This document shows, in pieces, positions 44,761-54,448 of a stretch of 64,000 nucleotides of DNA; position 1 is the stretch's first letter; each line of letters begins with the position of its first letter. The notes beneath the pieces are model-generated. The model ran no database searches and was not told the DNA's origin. It saw only the letters and a program-made list of their open reading frames with translations. Made by a program: the position numbers and the translations under genes. Source of the stretch: Weissella cibaria (GTDB taxonomy: Bacteria; Bacillota; Bacilli; Lactobacillales; Lactobacillaceae); contig NZ_SDGK01000054.1 in NCBI RefSeq assembly GCF_004521965.1, positions 1 to 64,000 on the forward strand. Reading direction: 5' to 3'.

Positions 44761-45993
44761 TTAGTTGAAGTCCTTGAAGATATCTCCAAAGGCATCACCC
44801 AACGTAGCTGAACCCTCTTCTTCTGAAGTTGAGTAGTTAGTTGGAGCTTGTTCTTGGCGAGGACGACGTTGGCGACGAGGACGATCGTTGTTTGATTGAC
44901 CTTCTTCGCGAGCAGGAGCCTCTTCCAAAGCCTTGATTGACAATGACAAACGTTGCTTATCAGGGTTTACTTCCAAAACCTTAACCTTAACCTTGTCACC
45001 GGCCTTCAAAACATCACTTGGGTTAGCGATGTGCTTGTGTGAGATTTGTGAAACGTGAACCAAACCTTCAACACCAGGGAATACTTCAACAAAGGCACCA
45101 AAGTCAACAACGCGCTTAACAGTACCTTCCAAAACAGTTCCTTCTGGAGCTTCTGAAGCAGCAGCTTCCCAAGGACCAGGTTGCGTAGCCTTGATTGACA
45201 ATGAGATACGTTCCTTTTCAGGATCCAATCCCAAAACCTTAACCTTAACATCTTCACCAACTGACAAAACGTCTGAAGGTTGTGAAACGCGCTCGTGTGA
45301 GATTTCAGATACGTGTACCAATCCGTCTACACCACCAAGGTCGATGAATGCACCGAAGTTAGTCATGCGGGCAACCTTACCTTCAACGACATCACCAACT
45401 GACAATTCGTTGAATACACGTGCCAATGCTGCTGAACGCTCTTCGTTCAAAACATCACGACGTGACAAGATCAAGCGGCTGTCAGCAGCGTTGATCTCAA
45501 TAATCTTCGCGCGAATAGTCTGACCCTTGTATTGGTTCAAATCTTGCACGAAACGGTTCTCGATCATTGAAGCAGGTACGAATCCACGTACACCTTCAAC
45601 GTCAACAACCAATCCACCCTTAACGACTTGCGTTACAGGTGCTTCCACAATGTCATCAACATTGTGCTTGCTTGCGATTTCTTCCCAAGCACGACGAGCT
45701 TCCAAACGACGCTTTGACAATAGGTATGATCCACCTTCCTTGTCAGAACCGATAGTTGAAACCACTACCAAATCCAAAACGTCTCCTACCTTGACAAGGT
45801 CATTAACGTTAGCATCACGGTCAGCCGTCAATTCGCGCATTGGGATAACACCCTCAACACCGGCACCTTCGATACCTACGATAACTTGACGAGCATCGTC
45901 AATTGCCAAGACTTCACCCTTAACTACATCGCCAACTTTAACTTCGGCTACGCTGTCAAGAGCTGCCAATAGCTCGTTGTTCTCTTCGTTCAT
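44761..45993 (-). CDS. rpsA: Ribosomal protein S1
   Basis: An RNA-binding S1 protein of 410 residues with four S1 repeats; the last two show the classic VDFGAFVEVFPGVEGLVHVS-type core and SISHERV-like ends. The six-repeat form of Gram-negatives is not present; four repeats are normal for Firmicutes. The C-terminal tail is basic and then acidic (RPRRQRRPRQEQ), ending FGDIFKDFN. AGGAGG precedes the ATG. It helps mRNA binding on the ribosome. Lies between cmk and der. Confidence 0.96.
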   Translation of the reverse strand: MNEENNELLAALDSVAEVKVGDVVKGEVLAIDDARQVIVGIEGAGVEGVIPMRELTADRDANVNDLVKVGDVLDLVVVSTIGSDKEGGSYLLSKRRLEARRAWEEIASKHNVDDIVEAPVTQVVKGGLVVDVEGVRGFVPASMIENRFVQDLNQYKGQTIRAKIIEINAADSRLILSRRDVLNEERSAALARVFNELSVGDVVEGKVARMTNFGAFIDLGGVDGLVHVSEISHERVSQPSDVLSVGEDVKVKVLGLDPEKERISLSIKATQPGPWEAAASEAPEGTVLEGTVKRVVDFGAFVEVFPGVEGLVHVSQISHKHIANPSDVLKAGDKVKVKVLEVNPDKQRLSLSIKALEEAPAREEGQSNNDRPRRQRRPRQEQAPTNYSTSEEEGSATLGDAFGDIFKDFN

Positions 45994-46092
45994 TACAATA
46001 TATCCTCCTGGTCACACGACTCTAGTAACTATTATACCTAATCCTTTTATAAAATACTAGTAGTCACGGCCAACTTTCTTTACTAATTTATA

Positions 46093-46767
46093 TTATTTGT
46101 TTGTTTTTGTCGCGATGATATCCTTGACTGCTGCCACAACACCATCAATTGACAAACCGGTTGTATCTAGTTCAACTGCATCGTCAGCCTTCTTGAGTGG
46201 TGAAATTTCGCGGTGTGAGTCAAGATAATCACGCTTTTCAATCGCAACTTCCAACTCAGCCAACGTTGTGTCCATGCCCTTGGCTTGGTTTTCCTTAAAA
46301 CGACGTTGGGCACGTTCAGCAACTGATGCAATCAAGAAAATCTTAACTTCCGCATTTGGCAAGACAGTTGTACCAATATCACGGCCATCCATCACAACGC
46401 CACCCTTAGCCGCAATGTCGCGTTGCAAATCGGTCATTGCTTCGCGAACAGCCGCATACGCTGAGACTGCTGAAACATTGGCTGTCACTTCAACAGAACG
46501 AATAGCTTCGGTCACTTCTGTGCCATTCAAGAAAACCCGTTGCACAGGTTCACCTGGTTCAAAAGTAATCGTTAGGTCTGGTAATAATGCTGTGACCCCT
46601 GCTTCATCTTCTGACTTAACGCCAGCCTGAAAAGCAGCTAGTGTAATTGCGCGATACATAGCACCAGTATCAACATACACAAAGTTTAAATCTGATGCCA
46701 AAATTTTGGCAATCGTTGACTTACCTGCTGATGCAGGCCCGTCAATCGCAATTTGAATCGGATTCAT
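46093..46767 (-). CDS. cmk: Cytidylate kinase
   Basis: Phosphorylates CMP and dCMP. The 224 residues start with [20 protein letters not shown] (P-loop), followed by [14 protein letters not shown] (CMP binding) and [26 protein letters not shown] provides lid arginines. Normal length, with the Firmicute gene order rpsA-cmk-LysM protein. Confidence 0.96.
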   Translation of the reverse strand: MNPIQIAIDGPASAGKSTIAKILASDLNFVYVDTGAMYRAITLAAFQAGVKSEDEAGVTALLPDLTITFEPGEPVQRVFLNGTEVTEAIRSVEVTANVSAVSAYAAVREAMTDLQRDIAAKGGVVMDGRDIGTTVLPNAEVKIFLIASVAERAQRRFKENQAKGMDTTLAELEVAIEKRDYLDSHREISPLKKADDAVELDTTGLSIDGVVAAVKDIIATKTNK

Positions 46768-46826
46768 TTCAGTAAGTTCCTCACTCGTTAATTTAACAAC
46801 TAATTGTACGCTATTTCAGAACAAAA

Positions 46827-46858
46827 TAAAAGAGACACATGATCATTGTGTCTCCTTA
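46827..46858 (-). terminator. Terminator after the LysM gene
   Basis: GAGACACA and TGTGTCTC arms (46832-46839 and 46847-46854), with T-rich flanks on the minus strand. Confidence 0.75.
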
Positions 46859-46861
46859 TTT

Positions 46862-47506
46862 TTACTTCACTTTTAGCGATTGTCCGTAGTAACTCGAATA
46901 ATTTGCCGCCGTTAAACCTGGATTCAACGAGTAAAGTGCTTCAGGGGTTGTCCCATTCGCAACAGCAAAACTGTACAAAGTACCTGATTCGAATTTTACA
47001 CTTCCTGCCTCATCAGCTTCTGATGAAGAAGATAACGCTGATGACGAACTAGCTGATGACGAGGATGCCTCCTCAGAACTCATGCTACTTGTCTCAGCAT
47101 TCGCAACGCTTTCAGACTCAGCAACCGCCTTAGACGATGCTGCGGCTTCTTTAGCTGCTTTTTCGCTGGCTGCCTTTGCTGCCTTTTTTGATGCCTGTGT
47201 GGCTGCCTGCTTTGCCCGTGACTCTGACTTAGCCGTTTCCGTTACTTTGCTTGTAGTCGTCGTGGTCTTAGTTGATGATGCAGCTGGCAATTCCGTGTTA
47301 GTGGTCGCATCTACCGGCTTATTCAACGCTTGCAAATACTTGTAAACGGGCACAAATGACAGAGCAATCACAATCAATACCAAAATTCCAACAACCATGC
47401 TGACACGTTGTGACTTACGTCGATTTTGTGTACGTGAGTATTGCTCAGGCGTGTCTTCTTTAAAAGACGCTTCCCATGGCTGCTGTTCATTATTTTTCTC
47501 GGTCAT
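46862..47506 (-). CDS. Membrane-anchored LysM protein
   Basis: A 214-residue surface protein. A cytoplasmic, charged N-terminus (with RRKSQRVS) precedes one helix (MVVGILVLIVIALSFVPVYK, about residues 37-56). A long low-complexity linker rich in Ala, Ser, Thr and Lys follows, then a C-terminal LysM (YSFAVANGTTPEALYSLNPG) that should bind peptidoglycan. This is the ypbE-type position next to recQ and cmk. The helix is a signal anchor without a clear cleavage site. The LysM looks slightly short, ending at SLKVK. Confidence 0.88.
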   Translation of the reverse strand: MTEKNNEQQPWEASFKEDTPEQYSRTQNRRKSQRVSMVVGILVLIVIALSFVPVYKYLQALNKPVDATTNTELPAASSTKTTTTTSKVTETAKSESRAKQAATQASKKAAKAASEKAAKEAAASSKAVAESESVANAETSSMSSEEASSSSASSSSALSSSSEADEAGSVKFESGTLYSFAVANGTTPEALYSLNPGLTAANYSSYYGQSLKVK

Positions 47507-47586
47507 GATTGGTCTCCTTACTTCTCTTTTGATTACACCTTAGTCTACACTAATGGCTCATCAAAATTTAGTGTCACACCCATTCC

Positions 47587-49029
47587 TTAACCTAAATTAA
47601 AAAGTTTTGCCACTTGCGTACGCCAATCCGTCACACCAACTGGTTGTTCATCCTGTGTCGTCGCAACTAACGCAAGTTCTTCAGGGTGCCAATCATGTGC
47701 GCCGACCGACTCAGTGTTTGCTGCACCAATCGTCTCATCCCCAAAGTGCGTTAGTAACGTCGCGCGGAGACCAGACGGTGACTTAGCATACCCAACCAAA
47801 CGCGCCAAATCAGCCTGACGTTGTTGCCGACGCTCATTAAACATGTCTGCAATTTGATCTGCCGTTAGTCCTTGCTTGGTGTAAAAGTCTAACAAATTAG
47901 CCTTATCTTTACCGATTTCATCTGTTCCAAAGCGCTTTTCAAGATAACCAAAAATCACTTCACGCGTTGGAATTGTACTATCGATCATATGAAATTGCAT
48001 CGTTTCATCACCGGGCACATACAACAAAATAGCCGCTGATTGCTCGCCATCACGCCCGGCACGTCCAATTTCTTGTAAATAATTTGCTAAGTCATTGCTC
48101 AAATGATAGTGAATGACATAGCGAACATCGTCTTTATCAATTCCCATACCGAAGGCTGATGTTGCTGTAATCACATCGATTTGTCCCAACATAAACTGTT
48201 GTTGAATGCGGTAACGCGACATTGTATCCAATCCCGCATGGTAAGCAGCCACACGTTGGCCGGTTGTCTCACGCAACCATTCGGCCATTAAAGTCGCTAG
48301 CTTACGACTCGAAAAGTAAACAATCCCTGGTCCTTTCAACTGCCGCACTAATTCAGCCAAGCGTTCATGCTTTTGACTTTCGTTATCTAGCTGCTCAGTG
48401 TGCAAATAAATATTTGGACGATCCACTGATTGCCGATAAATAAACCAATCTTCTGGTACTAACCCAAATGGTGATGTGATATTTGACATCATTTGAGGAG
48501 TTGCTGTCGCCGTTAATAACAAAAGTTGTGGTTGGCCAAGCTTCTGATGAACCTGTGGCAGAGCCAGATAGTCGGGCCGAAAATCAGGTCCCCAACTCAC
48601 AATCGTGTGTGCTTCATCAACAACCAGCAAATTAATCTTCACTTTCCGTAAAGCTGATTGGACCACCGTTTGACCAAGCATTTCAGGAGACACAAACAAA
48701 AACTTGTATTGGTTCAAGCCCCGCAAAATCGTACGGCGTGCATCTTGTGGCAGTGTTGAATTTAACGCAACCACCTTAGACTCACCCGCATAATTCAAAC
48801 GGGCCACTTGGTCTTGCATCAAAGACAGCAATGGTGTCACGATAACAACTAACCCTTCGCGCAGATTACCCATCATTTGATAAATAAGTGACTTACCACC
48901 ACCAGTTGGCAACATCGCCAATGTATTTTTACCAGCGGTTAACGCTTCCAACACCTCTGCTTGACCCGGCTTAAAGCTGGTAAAACCAAACTTGTCAGTC
49001 AATACGGCGGTCAATGCTTCCTTATCCAC
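47587..49029 (-). CDS. recQ: ATP-dependent DNA helicase RecQ
   Basis: A superfamily 2 helicase of 480 residues used in recombination and repair. Walker A is MLPTGGGKSLIYQM, the DEAH box is VVDEAHTIVSWGPDFRPDYL, and motif VI is YLQEIGRAGRDGE. The zinc-binding and HRDC regions of E. coli RecQ are not evident after residue 370, as in the shorter Firmicute type. Its start overlaps the preceding ypbB-like gene by 8 bases, so the two are coupled. Confidence 0.93.
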   Translation of the reverse strand: MDKEALTAVLTDKFGFTSFKPGQAEVLEALTAGKNTLAMLPTGGGKSLIYQMMGNLREGLVVIVTPLLSLMQDQVARLNYAGESKVVALNSTLPQDARRTILRGLNQYKFLFVSPEMLGQTVVQSALRKVKINLLVVDEAHTIVSWGPDFRPDYLALPQVHQKLGQPQLLLLTATATPQMMSNITSPFGLVPEDWFIYRQSVDRPNIYLHTEQLDNESQKHERLAELVRQLKGPGIVYFSSRKLATLMAEWLRETTGQRVAAYHAGLDTMSRYRIQQQFMLGQIDVITATSAFGMGIDKDDVRYVIHYHLSNDLANYLQEIGRAGRDGEQSAAILLYVPGDETMQFHMIDSTIPTREVIFGYLEKRFGTDEIGKDKANLLDFYTKQGLTADQIADMFNERRQQRQADLARLVGYAKSPSGLRATLLTHFGDETIGAANTESVGAHDWHPEELALVATTQDEQPVGVTDWRTQVAKLFNLG

Positions 49030-50086
49030 GAGCAGCCACCTCCATTTTGGTTAAGTAAATTTCATATAAACGGAACAAGAAGAACTCACGCGGATCATCT
49101 GAAGTCCGCACCGTTGTAAATTCCCATTCCTCAATTGGGCCAACCAATTTTTCTTCAAAGTAACTCACAACATCTGGCGTTAAGTAGTTTTTATAAGGAA
49201 AATCACGAATTGGTAGCCAAATAGCCGCCGTTAATAAATGCTCACGGATTGTCCCAACTTTCAAGCGACGGCTCTTCACCATTTCGTCCATTGGACGTCC
49301 TGCGACTACACCGTTGTATGACGCTTGTACGCTGTTTGGCAACAAAGGCCGGTGTGCAACTGAATCCCACAACAGTTTTAAGGGAGTATTCGCCCCGCGT
49401 TGTAGTTCCTCAGACCAAATAGCATACTGATCTAATTGCCAGAAATAAAAATCTTCATCCGTCCAGGGTGCTGGGAAGCCAAGTTGTTCAAAATTGAAGC
49501 CTGGTGTGTTGTGACCGACCCATGTGGCAACCAAACGATCAGCATCCGCTTGTGGCCGACGCTGTAAGAAACGCTGAATTGTTATAGCCCAAGTGGCAAC
49601 CAGGCGTGGCGAATTCATATTTGCGTACCATTGCTTCACCGCCAGCATTGTGCGCGGATCGATTTGCAAAGGATAATACTTCTTATTTTCGTATGCGACC
49701 TCAGAGACGACCTGGTTTGCTAGCCAAAAAGCTTGCATAAATGTCAGTACGTCATACTTGAGCAAAACAGCTAAGTGCTCGGGCACGTAATGCGCGGTTT
49801 GGTATGCCGTTTGCGCTGCCTGACCGGCTGCAGTCAACACGTACTGGCCTTCTGTCACTTCGGACAGTAACCCCTCAGTTACCAACGTTGCAATACGCTG
49901 ATCAAAAGCTGCCCTATCTAATCGAGGCATCAAACCCGAGATTTGCAATAAATCATAACGCAGACCCCAATACTCCGTTGACACCGTTGCTTGACGCTTC
50001 AATAAACCAAAAATCACCCTGTGTCGGCGAGGTTCATCTGCCGAAAACAGGGTGATCAAGAAATCATTTGTCAACTGCTTGACCAC
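49022..50086 (-). CDS. YpbB-like protein, RecQ partner
   Basis: A 354-residue protein encoded in front of recQ, as ypbB is in Bacillus. The C-terminal part contains a helix-turn-helix-like region (KVGTIREHLLTAAIWLPIRD), similar to the helicase-associated domain of that family. The function is unproven; operon and overlap with recQ suggest a regulatory or accessory role for the helicase. No signal sequence. Confidence 0.75.
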   Translation of the reverse strand: MVKQLTNDFLITLFSADEPRRHRVIFGLLKRQATVSTEYWGLRYDLLQISGLMPRLDRAAFDQRIATLVTEGLLSEVTEGQYVLTAAGQAAQTAYQTAHYVPEHLAVLLKYDVLTFMQAFWLANQVVSEVAYENKKYYPLQIDPRTMLAVKQWYANMNSPRLVATWAITIQRFLQRRPQADADRLVATWVGHNTPGFNFEQLGFPAPWTDEDFYFWQLDQYAIWSEELQRGANTPLKLLWDSVAHRPLLPNSVQASYNGVVAGRPMDEMVKSRRLKVGTIREHLLTAAIWLPIRDFPYKNYLTPDVVSYFEEKLVGPIEEWEFTTVRTSDDPREFFLFRLYEIYLTKMEVAARG

Positions 50087-50203
50087 CTCTCACTATTTTC
50101 TACTCAGTTTAAAGAAGAAATATCAGTCGTGCAAGCAATTTAGGATAAAGTGGCCGGTCATAGCGCAGGTTCTACCCAACAACATGACAAACCATCATTG
50201 AAA

Positions 50204-50782
50204 TTAATTTAATTGAGAATGAGTGTTCGTGATGACACGTCGCAAAGCAACAAAGACCAGACCGGCCACTGCCGTTAGGATGACGCCTTCAATCAAGTTA
50301 AACGGAATTACCATCCAAAGCAAATATGTCCCTAGACCAATCGTTGCCTTAATATCGAAATTAGCAAACATCGCATACAACGGCACCGCATAAACATAAT
50401 TCAAGATGACCATCGCCAACGTCAATCCAACTGTTCCCAAGATGGATCCCGCGATAAAGCGTTTAACGGTCAACTCACGGTGTCCCACCATCAACATAAT
50501 GACCGTCAGTAAAACGCCCATCGCGACAATGTTCATTGGTAACCCAATGTAGTCATTCACACCCGAATTATTTAAAAGCACCTTCAATAGTGAGCGTAAA
50601 ATTAAAATTGCATAACCACTCTTTAGATCAAGCATGAGTGAACCAATCAAAACCGGCACAAACGAAAAATCAATCTTTAAAAAAGTTGCACCAGGTATTA
50701 ATGGGAATTGTGGAAATACCATTAATACAAACGAAATGGCCGCCAATAAGGCGATAACCGTTAACCGACGCGTCTTGTTCAT
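50204..50782 (-). CDS. ribU: Riboflavin ECF transporter S-component RibU
   Basis: Riboflavin-binding membrane subunit of an ECF transporter. The 192 residues contain six helices; the N-terminal region with FVLMVFPQFPLIPGATFLKI and the DFSFVPVLIGS loop are RibU hallmarks. The start is fixed by GGAGG upstream. An FMN riboswitch with a following terminator controls it, which independently supports the riboflavin assignment. EcfA/T are encoded elsewhere. Confidence 0.96.
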   Translation of the reverse strand: MNKTRRLTVIALLAAISFVLMVFPQFPLIPGATFLKIDFSFVPVLIGSLMLDLKSGYAILILRSLLKVLLNNSGVNDYIGLPMNIVAMGVLLTVIMLMVGHRELTVKRFIAGSILGTVGLTLAMVILNYVYAVPLYAMFANFDIKATIGLGTYLLWMVIPFNLIEGVILTAVAGLVFVALRRVITNTHSQLN

Positions 50783-50807
50783 GAAACAAATCCTCCACCT
50801 GGCATAT

Positions 50808-50853
50808 TAAAAGGCCGGTTTCTTCACGCCAGGGCGACGTAAAAAAACCGACC
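50808..50853 (-). terminator. Riboswitch-controlled terminator before ribU
   Basis: GGTCGGTTT and AAACCGGCC (50853-50845 and 50821-50813, one G:U pair) are followed by TTTTAAT on the minus strand. It lies between the FMN aptamer and ribU, so it is the expression platform. Confidence 0.85.
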
Positions 50854-50874
50854 ATTACCAGTCAATTTATAAGT

Positions 50875-50997
50875 TCTTCTGCATACCAGACTTTACTGTC
50901 GGTCATGGAATCACACCATGTCAACCGCATTCGCGGGTCGCGGACTTACTGCATTGCAGCTTACCGCCGGTCGGGAATTTCACCCTGCCCTGAAGAT
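50875..50997 (-). promoter_or_regulatory. FMN riboswitch (RFN element)
   Basis: On the minus strand the RFN core appears in order: ATCTTCAGGGCAGGGTGAAA, TTCCCGACCGGCGGTAAGC, a variable stem, GCGGTTGACATGGTGTGATT, CCATGACCGACAGTAAAGTC and the closing TGCAGAAGA. The 5' and 3' ends pair as stem P1. With the terminator downstream this is transcriptional control of ribU by FMN. Confidence 0.97.
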
Positions 50998-51027
50998 ATT
51001 AAATTATTGGTGTAACCTTACCACGCA

Positions 51028-51546
51028 TTAACCATCTAAGTCAACCTTGTGACGGAGTTTGTCATATGTGTGCTTTTCATTATTCAACAAATCATAAATC
51101 CGCCGAATTTGCGGTGCAAACCACTTCAGTGTCAAATCTTGGGTGCCTTGCAACGTTTGAATTTGTAGGCGTCCTCGAATTAAACCCGTATCTGGATTAA
51201 TCGTATTCACTTGATCCAGAGTCATTCGTAATGAATCCAAATGGAATGGGCGCCAATGTGCAAAATACAGCGTTCCTGAATCACCAAGCGCAAAAGCATA
51301 CCACTTATAGTGGCCGGTTGGCTCACCAGCATCCGTCAAGCCAGCCATTTTAGTTAAAAAGGCCACCACAACCGTTTCATCATCAGCCAACGAGCTCTCA
51401 ATATTTCTGAAATGCTTACGTCCTAACCAGCCCATTGGCTTCCACAGTAATGGCCAGCCAGCAACCTTGTGACTTTTTGCGAAATCATACATGCCTTGGC
51501 CAGTCTTCATAAAATTACGACCCGTTCTTGTATCCGGTGTTGCCAT
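51028..51546 (-). CDS. Hypothetical protein upstream of ribU
   Basis: A 172-residue soluble protein (MATPDTRTGRNFMKTGQGMY). The middle part alternates beta strands (VVVAFLTKMAGL, WYAFALGDSGTLYFAHWRPF) somewhat like a bacterial PH-like domain, but I cannot name a family. GGAGGTATAGACC precedes the start. It ends just before the FMN riboswitch without a clear terminator of its own. Function unknown. Confidence 0.62.
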   Translation of the reverse strand: MATPDTRTGRNFMKTGQGMYDFAKSHKVAGWPLLWKPMGWLGRKHFRNIESSLADDETVVVAFLTKMAGLTDAGEPTGHYKWYAFALGDSGTLYFAHWRPFHLDSLRMTLDQVNTINPDTGLIRGRLQIQTLQGTQDLTLKWFAPQIRRIYDLLNNEKHTYDKLRHKVDLDG

Positions 51547-51608
51547 GGTCTATACCTCCATCTTTCGTGCGTATCAGCATTATTGATCAAACAGAAATGA
51601 CCCGTTTG

Positions 51609-52222
51609 TTAATATTCTATCAGAAATTTACCCTTACAAATCTTCCAACGCTCTAACGTGAACGACTGCCCGTAAAAACAGTCAACCACTCGAACAACCA
51701 AGACTATCCCGCCGGTGACTAGTGGCCAAATAAAAGCCAACCCAGTGCCGATTAATTCAATTGTAATCAAGCCAATTCGACTACGATTCACCCGTCGCAT
51801 CCGCTTTTGTACAACTAGATTTGCCAGGTGCTTCGACACGATGTGCTTAAGTTGAACAACGCTCCCACCGATAAGACATAAACTAACGCATAAGTCACAC
51901 TTGGCGCAACACTATTTGGAAATTCACCAAACCAGGCAGTCGTTATCGGCACCAATGACATTGGTAACGGTGTCAATACATTAATCCAGAGCAACCCACT
52001 ATCAACTTTCTTTAAGTTGCTGATAATCAGATGGTGACTAACCCAAAAACTCACAGTAATAATAAAGCTCACCAAATACGCTAAAAAGGTGCTCATCCAG
52101 GCATCATTCATAATCGCCGTCCAATTACCATGCGATGGTATCTTTAAATCCAATACCATAATCGTAATGATAATTGCGAAAACTCCATCACTAAATGCTT
52201 CTAATCGTCCTTTTTCCATCAT
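51609..52222 (-). pseudogene. TMEM175-family (DUF1211) channel-like protein, frameshifted
   Basis: Remnant of a six-helix protein of the bacterial TMEM175 potassium channel family, about 205 codons. The first helix has the signature EAFSDGVFAIIITIMVLDLK, with the FSD motif that lines the pore. After SVGALFNL the frame changes near 51838-51850; the sense continues as LKHIVSKHLANLVVQKRMRR and the last helices to KGKFLIEY. A hexamer (AAGCAC on the minus strand) is repeated at the break, consistent with slippage. The start is ATG behind GGAG; two ATGs are adjacent. Confidence 0.8.
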
Positions 52223-52235
52223 CCTCTACTCCTAC

Positions 52236-52264
52236 AAAAAAGGACGGCCAAAGCCGTCTTTTTT
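52236..52264. terminator. Terminator after rluB
   Basis: AAAAAAGGACGGC and GCCGTCTTTTTT form a perfect stem with a CAAA loop, usable on both strands. Confidence 0.9.
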
Positions 52265-52267
52265 AGC

Positions 52268-53035
52268 TTACCAACGTCCTGCAGACTTTCGGTATTGCTT
52301 GCCGGCCTTCAAGGCTTGCACTTCTTCATAACGTAATGGGCGGTATTCACCAGGTGTCAACCCCGCTAAATCAAGCATGCCGTAACGTTCACGGGTCAGC
52401 TTCAATACTTCGTGGCCAACCGCCTTCATCATTTCCTTGACTTGGTGGTACTTACCCTCATGAATCGTCAACTTGACAATTGCTGTGTGATTCTTAGTAT
52501 TCGTCGACGTGATTTCAGCACGAGCAGGCGCAGCCTTAAACGTTGTATAACGGCCATTTTGCTTTGTTCGCACCGTCACCCCGTGACGTAATTGTTCAAG
52601 TTGTTCGTTCGTTGGGATGCCCTTCACCTTTGCAACATAGACCTTATCGATGCGGTAACTTGGGTGCATCAAGCGGTTTGCAAGCTCACCGTCATTAGTT
52701 AACAGCAAAACCCCTGTTGTGTCATAATCTAAACGGCCTACTGGATAGACACGCTCTGGTTCATCCACAATATCCATTACCGTTTGACGGCCCTTATCAT
52801 CATTTGTCGTCGTAACGACTCCACGTGGCTTATTCAATAAGAAATAAACCAACTTTTCTCGTGAATCGATTGGTTCACCACTTACTTCAATTTTATCTGA
52901 TGGTTCTACCTTGGTACCTAACTCACGAACAGTCTTACCATTCACTGTCACTTTTCCGTCTAAAATCAATTGTTCAGACGCGCGACGTGAGGCAACACCC
53001 GCTTGAGCCATTACTTTTTGCAATCGTTCTGCCAT
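52268..53035 (-). CDS. rluB: Pseudouridine synthase RluB-type
   Basis: rRNA pseudouridine synthase of 255 residues. An N-terminal S4 domain (MAERLQKVMAQAGVASRRAS) precedes the catalytic motif VGRLDYDTTGVLLLTNDGEL with the nucleophilic Asp. It lies at the end of the scpA-scpB cluster, as in B. subtilis. RluB is the usual product at this place; RsuA-type specificity cannot be ruled out fully. Confidence 0.93.
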   Translation of the reverse strand: MAERLQKVMAQAGVASRRASEQLILDGKVTVNGKTVRELGTKVEPSDKIEVSGEPIDSREKLVYFLLNKPRGVVTTTNDDKGRQTVMDIVDEPERVYPVGRLDYDTTGVLLLTNDGELANRLMHPSYRIDKVYVAKVKGIPTNEQLEQLRHGVTVRTKQNGRYTTFKAAPARAEITSTNTKNHTAIVKLTIHEGKYHQVKEMMKAVGHEVLKLTRERYGMLDLAGLTPGEYRPLRYEEVQALKAGKQYRKSAGRW

Positions 53036-53040
53036 AGGTA

Positions 53041-53676
53041 TTAATTATCTCTTTCTGCTGTTTCAGCTAACTCAGACAAATCAACGTCAAACGGTGATTG
53101 TCCGCTTTCTTCAGGCATTAACGGTAAAGCAACATCTTGCTTTGCCCGTAATGCATCTAGTTCTTCTGCGGTAACAAGGGGTGGCAATTCTTCTAAATCG
53201 CCCAAACCGAAGTAATTCAAGAAGTACTCTGTTGTACCATATAGAATTGGTCGGCCCGGTTCATTGGCACGCCCACGACCTTCAACTAGCTTACGCAGCG
53301 CTAACTTTTGAATCGCCGCTTGTGATTGTACACCGCGAATCTCATCCACTTCGACCCGCGTAATCGGTTGTTTGTAGGCAATAATTGCAAGTACTTCTAA
53401 TGAAGCTTGTGAAAGCGCCGTCGTTAACGGTGCCGTAAAATAACGATGCATCGTATCAGCTAGCGACGTCTTTGTGACTAGTTGATACCGTTCATCAGTT
53501 TTTAACACGTCCAGCGCGCTACTATCATCAGTCGCATACTTCGCCGCTAAATCCTCAAGCAACCCAATCACAGCTGGCTTTGCAAAATCAGTGGCTGCCG
53601 CCATTTCTGCTACGGTGATACCTTCATCCCCAGCCACGAAGAGCAACCCTTCAATCTGCTGTAGACTATTCTTCAT
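53041..53676 (-). CDS. scpB: Segregation and condensation protein ScpB
   Basis: Winged-helix subunit of the SMC-ScpAB condensin. The 211 residues begin [20 protein letters not shown]; the second winged helix has [20 protein letters not shown], a family signature. The start overlaps the scpA end by 11 bases, with GAGG upstream inside scpA. A longer in-frame start upstream would overlap scpA by over 100 bases and is rejected. Confidence 0.95.
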   Translation of the reverse strand: MKNSLQQIEGLLFVAGDEGITVAEMAAATDFAKPAVIGLLEDLAAKYATDDSSALDVLKTDERYQLVTKTSLADTMHRYFTAPLTTALSQASLEVLAIIAYKQPITRVEVDEIRGVQSQAAIQKLALRKLVEGRGRANEPGRPILYGTTEYFLNYFGLGDLEELPPLVTAEELDALRAKQDVALPLMPEESGQSPFDVDLSELAETAERDN

Positions 53677-54448
53677 CGTCCAGTTCCTCATTCTCATCAT
53701 ATGGCACGTCACCCAGTTGTAACTGGATGGTGCCGAATTCATTTTCCTGTGTAACAACCAAATTTTGATGACGCACAAGTTCGAGCATCGCCAAAAAGGT
53801 CGTTACAAGTTTATCACGACTATCATCTTCACCAAAGAATGATGCGAACGTACGCTTTTCGCTAAGAGTCATATCTGCCATCATGCGTGACATTTGCTCG
53901 CGAATTGACCAAGTCTCGCCGCGTAAAGTTCTAGGCCGCACTTGCTTTTTCGCCCGATTAGCAACCATTTGATTGAACGCCAGTTGCAAATCAAAGAGAC
54001 CCAAACTTTCAGGGAGCGGCGCCACCTCAATATCTTCCGGAATAGCCATCGGCGCCCGCGAAAATTGTAATTGTCGACCCTCTTCACGTTCACGCAAATC
54101 GTCAGCTACCTGTTGATAACGTTGATATTCTAGTAGTTGGGCCGTCAATGCTTCACGAGGATCCTCCTCATACACAAACTCCGCCAGACCCTGATCGTAT
54201 GTCAATTCTTCGTTCTTAGGAATCAAATATGCAGATTTAATCGACATCAAAGTTGCAGCCATTACCAAAAACTCGCCTGCAATATCTAAATTGCGTTCTT
54301 CGGCTTGATGCAAAAAATCTAAATATTGCTCAGTGATGGCCACGATGGGGATATCTAAAATATCCATTTCATTTACTTTAATTAGATGGAGTAATAAATC
54401 AAGTGGGCCATCGAACTCATCCAAATGATAGGTTACTGCTTCAGCCAT
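53666..54448 (-). CDS. scpA: Segregation and condensation protein ScpA
   Basis: Kleisin subunit of the SMC condensin that organises and segregates the chromosome. The 260 residues start with the hallmark [20 protein letters not shown], and [12 protein letters not shown] follows. The C-terminal winged helix ends [10 protein letters not shown]. The start overlaps the ribT end by 8 bases; an operon with xerD upstream and scpB downstream. Confidence 0.96.
   Translation of the reverse strand: MAEAVTYHLDEFDGPLDLLLHLIKVNEMDILDIPIVAITEQYLDFLHQAEERNLDIAGEFLVMAATLMSIKSAYLIPKNEELTYDQGLAEFVYEEDPREALTAQLLEYQRYQQVADDLREREEGRQLQFSRAPMAIPEDIEVAPLPESLGLFDLQLAFNQMVANRAKKQVRPRTLRGETWSIREQMSRMMADMTLSEKRTFASFFGEDDSRDKLVTTFLAMLELVRHQNLVVTQENEFGTIQLQLGDVPYDENEELDDEE

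Noticed and set aside
46862-47506. Mucin-like or adhesin repeat region in the LysM protein
   Set aside because: The Ala/Ser/Thr/Lys-rich stretch is low complexity without a true repeat unit and acts as a linker to LysM.
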